Shown in pieces: positions 63,574 to 64,000 of a stretch of 64,000 nucleotides of DNA. The stretch is from Faecalimonas umbilicata (GTDB lineage Bacteria > Bacillota > Clostridia > Lachnospirales > Lachnospiraceae). The position numbers and the translations under genes are program-made. Location: the NCBI RefSeq assembly GCF_004346095.1, contig NZ_SLZV01000009.1, positions 1 through 64,000 on the forward strand, given 5' to 3'. Under the pieces are notes generated by a model, which saw only the letters and a program-made list of their open reading frames with translations, had not been told where the DNA came from and made no database searches. Position 1 is the first letter of the stretch, and the number at the start of each line of letters is the position of its first letter.

Positions 63574-64000
63574 CAGCTTCTCTACTCTCTCCTGCACCGT
63601 CTTATTAAAATTCTCTACTTTTCGATCATATGGTTCATTCATATATTTTGAATGCAACATAAAGTCTGCCGTCGCCAGATTGTTTGCAATCGGAATATCA
63701 TATACGACTGCGATACGCAAAAGTGCCTTCACGTCTGGATCATGTGGCTGCGCTTCTAACGGATCCCACAAAAAGATCATAAAATCAATATTTCCCTCAA
63801 CGATTTTTGCACCGATCTGCTGATCTCCGCCAAGCGGTCCGCTGTTATATCCTTTAACCGGAAGTCCTGTTTTTTCAGCGATCAACCGGGATGTCGTCCC
63901 TGTTCCACAGAGAAAATGTCCTTTTAAAATCTCTTTATTCTTATCGCACCACTCTACCAGCTCTTTTTTCTTTCCATCATGTGCAACTAATGCAATATGT
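63568..64000 (-). CDS. mgsA: methylglyoxal synthase, 5' end cut by the window edge
   Basis: Converts dihydroxyacetone phosphate to methylglyoxal, a bypass that relieves phosphate stress. The visible 143 residues run from IALVAHDGKKKELVEW at the truncated end through LCGTGTTSRLIAEKTG, SGPLGGDQQIGAKI and the catalytic Asp region FLWDPLEAQPHDPDV to the TAG stop at 63568. Only the first few residues are missing, because the frame is still open at 64000. E. coli MgsA is 152 aa. Confidence 0.95.
   Translation of the reverse strand, partial: HIALVAHDGKKKELVEWCDKNKEILKGHFLCGTGTTSRLIAEKTGLPVKGYNSGPLGGDQQIGAKIVEGNIDFMIFLWDPLEAQPHDPDVKALLRIAVVYDIPIANNLATADFMLHSKYMNEPYDRKVENFNKTVQERVEKLK

Overview
The window is a gene-dense stretch (no gap over 300 bases, about 60 protein genes) from a low-to-moderate GC, spore-forming anaerobic Firmicute. 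The family is most likely Lachnospiraceae (Dorea / Mediterraneibacter / Coprococcus-like). This rests on the gene set: a six-subunit Rnf complex, sporulation genes (ylbJ, alpha/beta SASP, gerW), a HisF-like/HisI/HisE fusion, a Na+-pumping decarboxylase cluster, RecU instead of RuvC, and strong AGGAGG ribosome sites. The genus is inference. No rRNA, tRNA, CRISPR array, prophage or insertion sequence was seen. Almost all genes are on the minus strand, so transcription runs from high to low coordinates.

Layout by region. 1-5.3 kb: a solitary GH2 beta-galactosidase and a YibE/YibF membrane pair. 5.4-7.3 kb: a DegV (FakB-type) fatty-acid-binding protein divergent from a TetR regulator, then a small unknown membrane protein. 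7.3-17 kb: one long minus-strand run of RNA-modification and DNA genes (rsmF, rsuA-like, ygiQ, SDR, unknown, rluD-like, recU) ending in hisZ and a three-domain hisIE. 17-19.1 kb: M23 peptidase divergent from the sporulation membrane gene ylbJ. 19.1-21.7 kb: rsmD-coaD-coiled-coil operon with a perfect-consensus promoter, the c-di-AMP receptor darA, and a SASP gene. 21.7-26.5 kb: the conserved recG-fakA-asp23 set divergent from rpmB.

26.5-36.8 kb: two adjoining transcription groups. One is nusG-domain-II / Gx transporter / ruvA / ruvB / zapA. The other is U32 peptidase / ftsW-rodA / PBP / unknown / DUF2953 / gerW / a 45-residue membrane protein. 37.0-37.5 kb: a YN-rich membrane protein gene broken by an in-frame TAG. 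37.6-43 kb: rnfCDGEAB followed by a DUF2752 gene. 43.2-45.9 kb: cmk-ispH-rpsA, where ispH and rpsA overlap. 45.9-49 kb: rpiR regulator plus flavoprotein, and a Cof-type phosphatase. 49.1-54.5 kb: five-gene biotin-dependent Na+ decarboxylase / transcarboxylase operon, divergent from an aminopeptidase P. 56.6-64 kb: two D-Ala-D-Ala carboxypeptidases around phosphoesterase-scpA-scpB, then class III fructose-bisphosphatase and a truncated methylglyoxal synthase.

How they fit together. Rnf and the OadB-type decarboxylase both couple chemistry to a cation gradient. FakA (about 24-25.7 kb) and DegV/FakB (5.4-6.3 kb) are the two partners of fatty-acid kinase. RuvAB and RecU make a Holliday-junction branch-migration and cleavage set. 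FtsW/RodA, the PBP, ZapA, ScpAB and the carboxypeptidases belong to growth, division and chromosome segregation. The points most worth a second look are the degenerate HisF-like domain on HisIE, the TAG-interrupted gene with intact promoter, Shine-Dalgarno site and terminator, the ispH/rpsA overlap, the lipoprotein-type OadG, and the composite decarboxylase operon.
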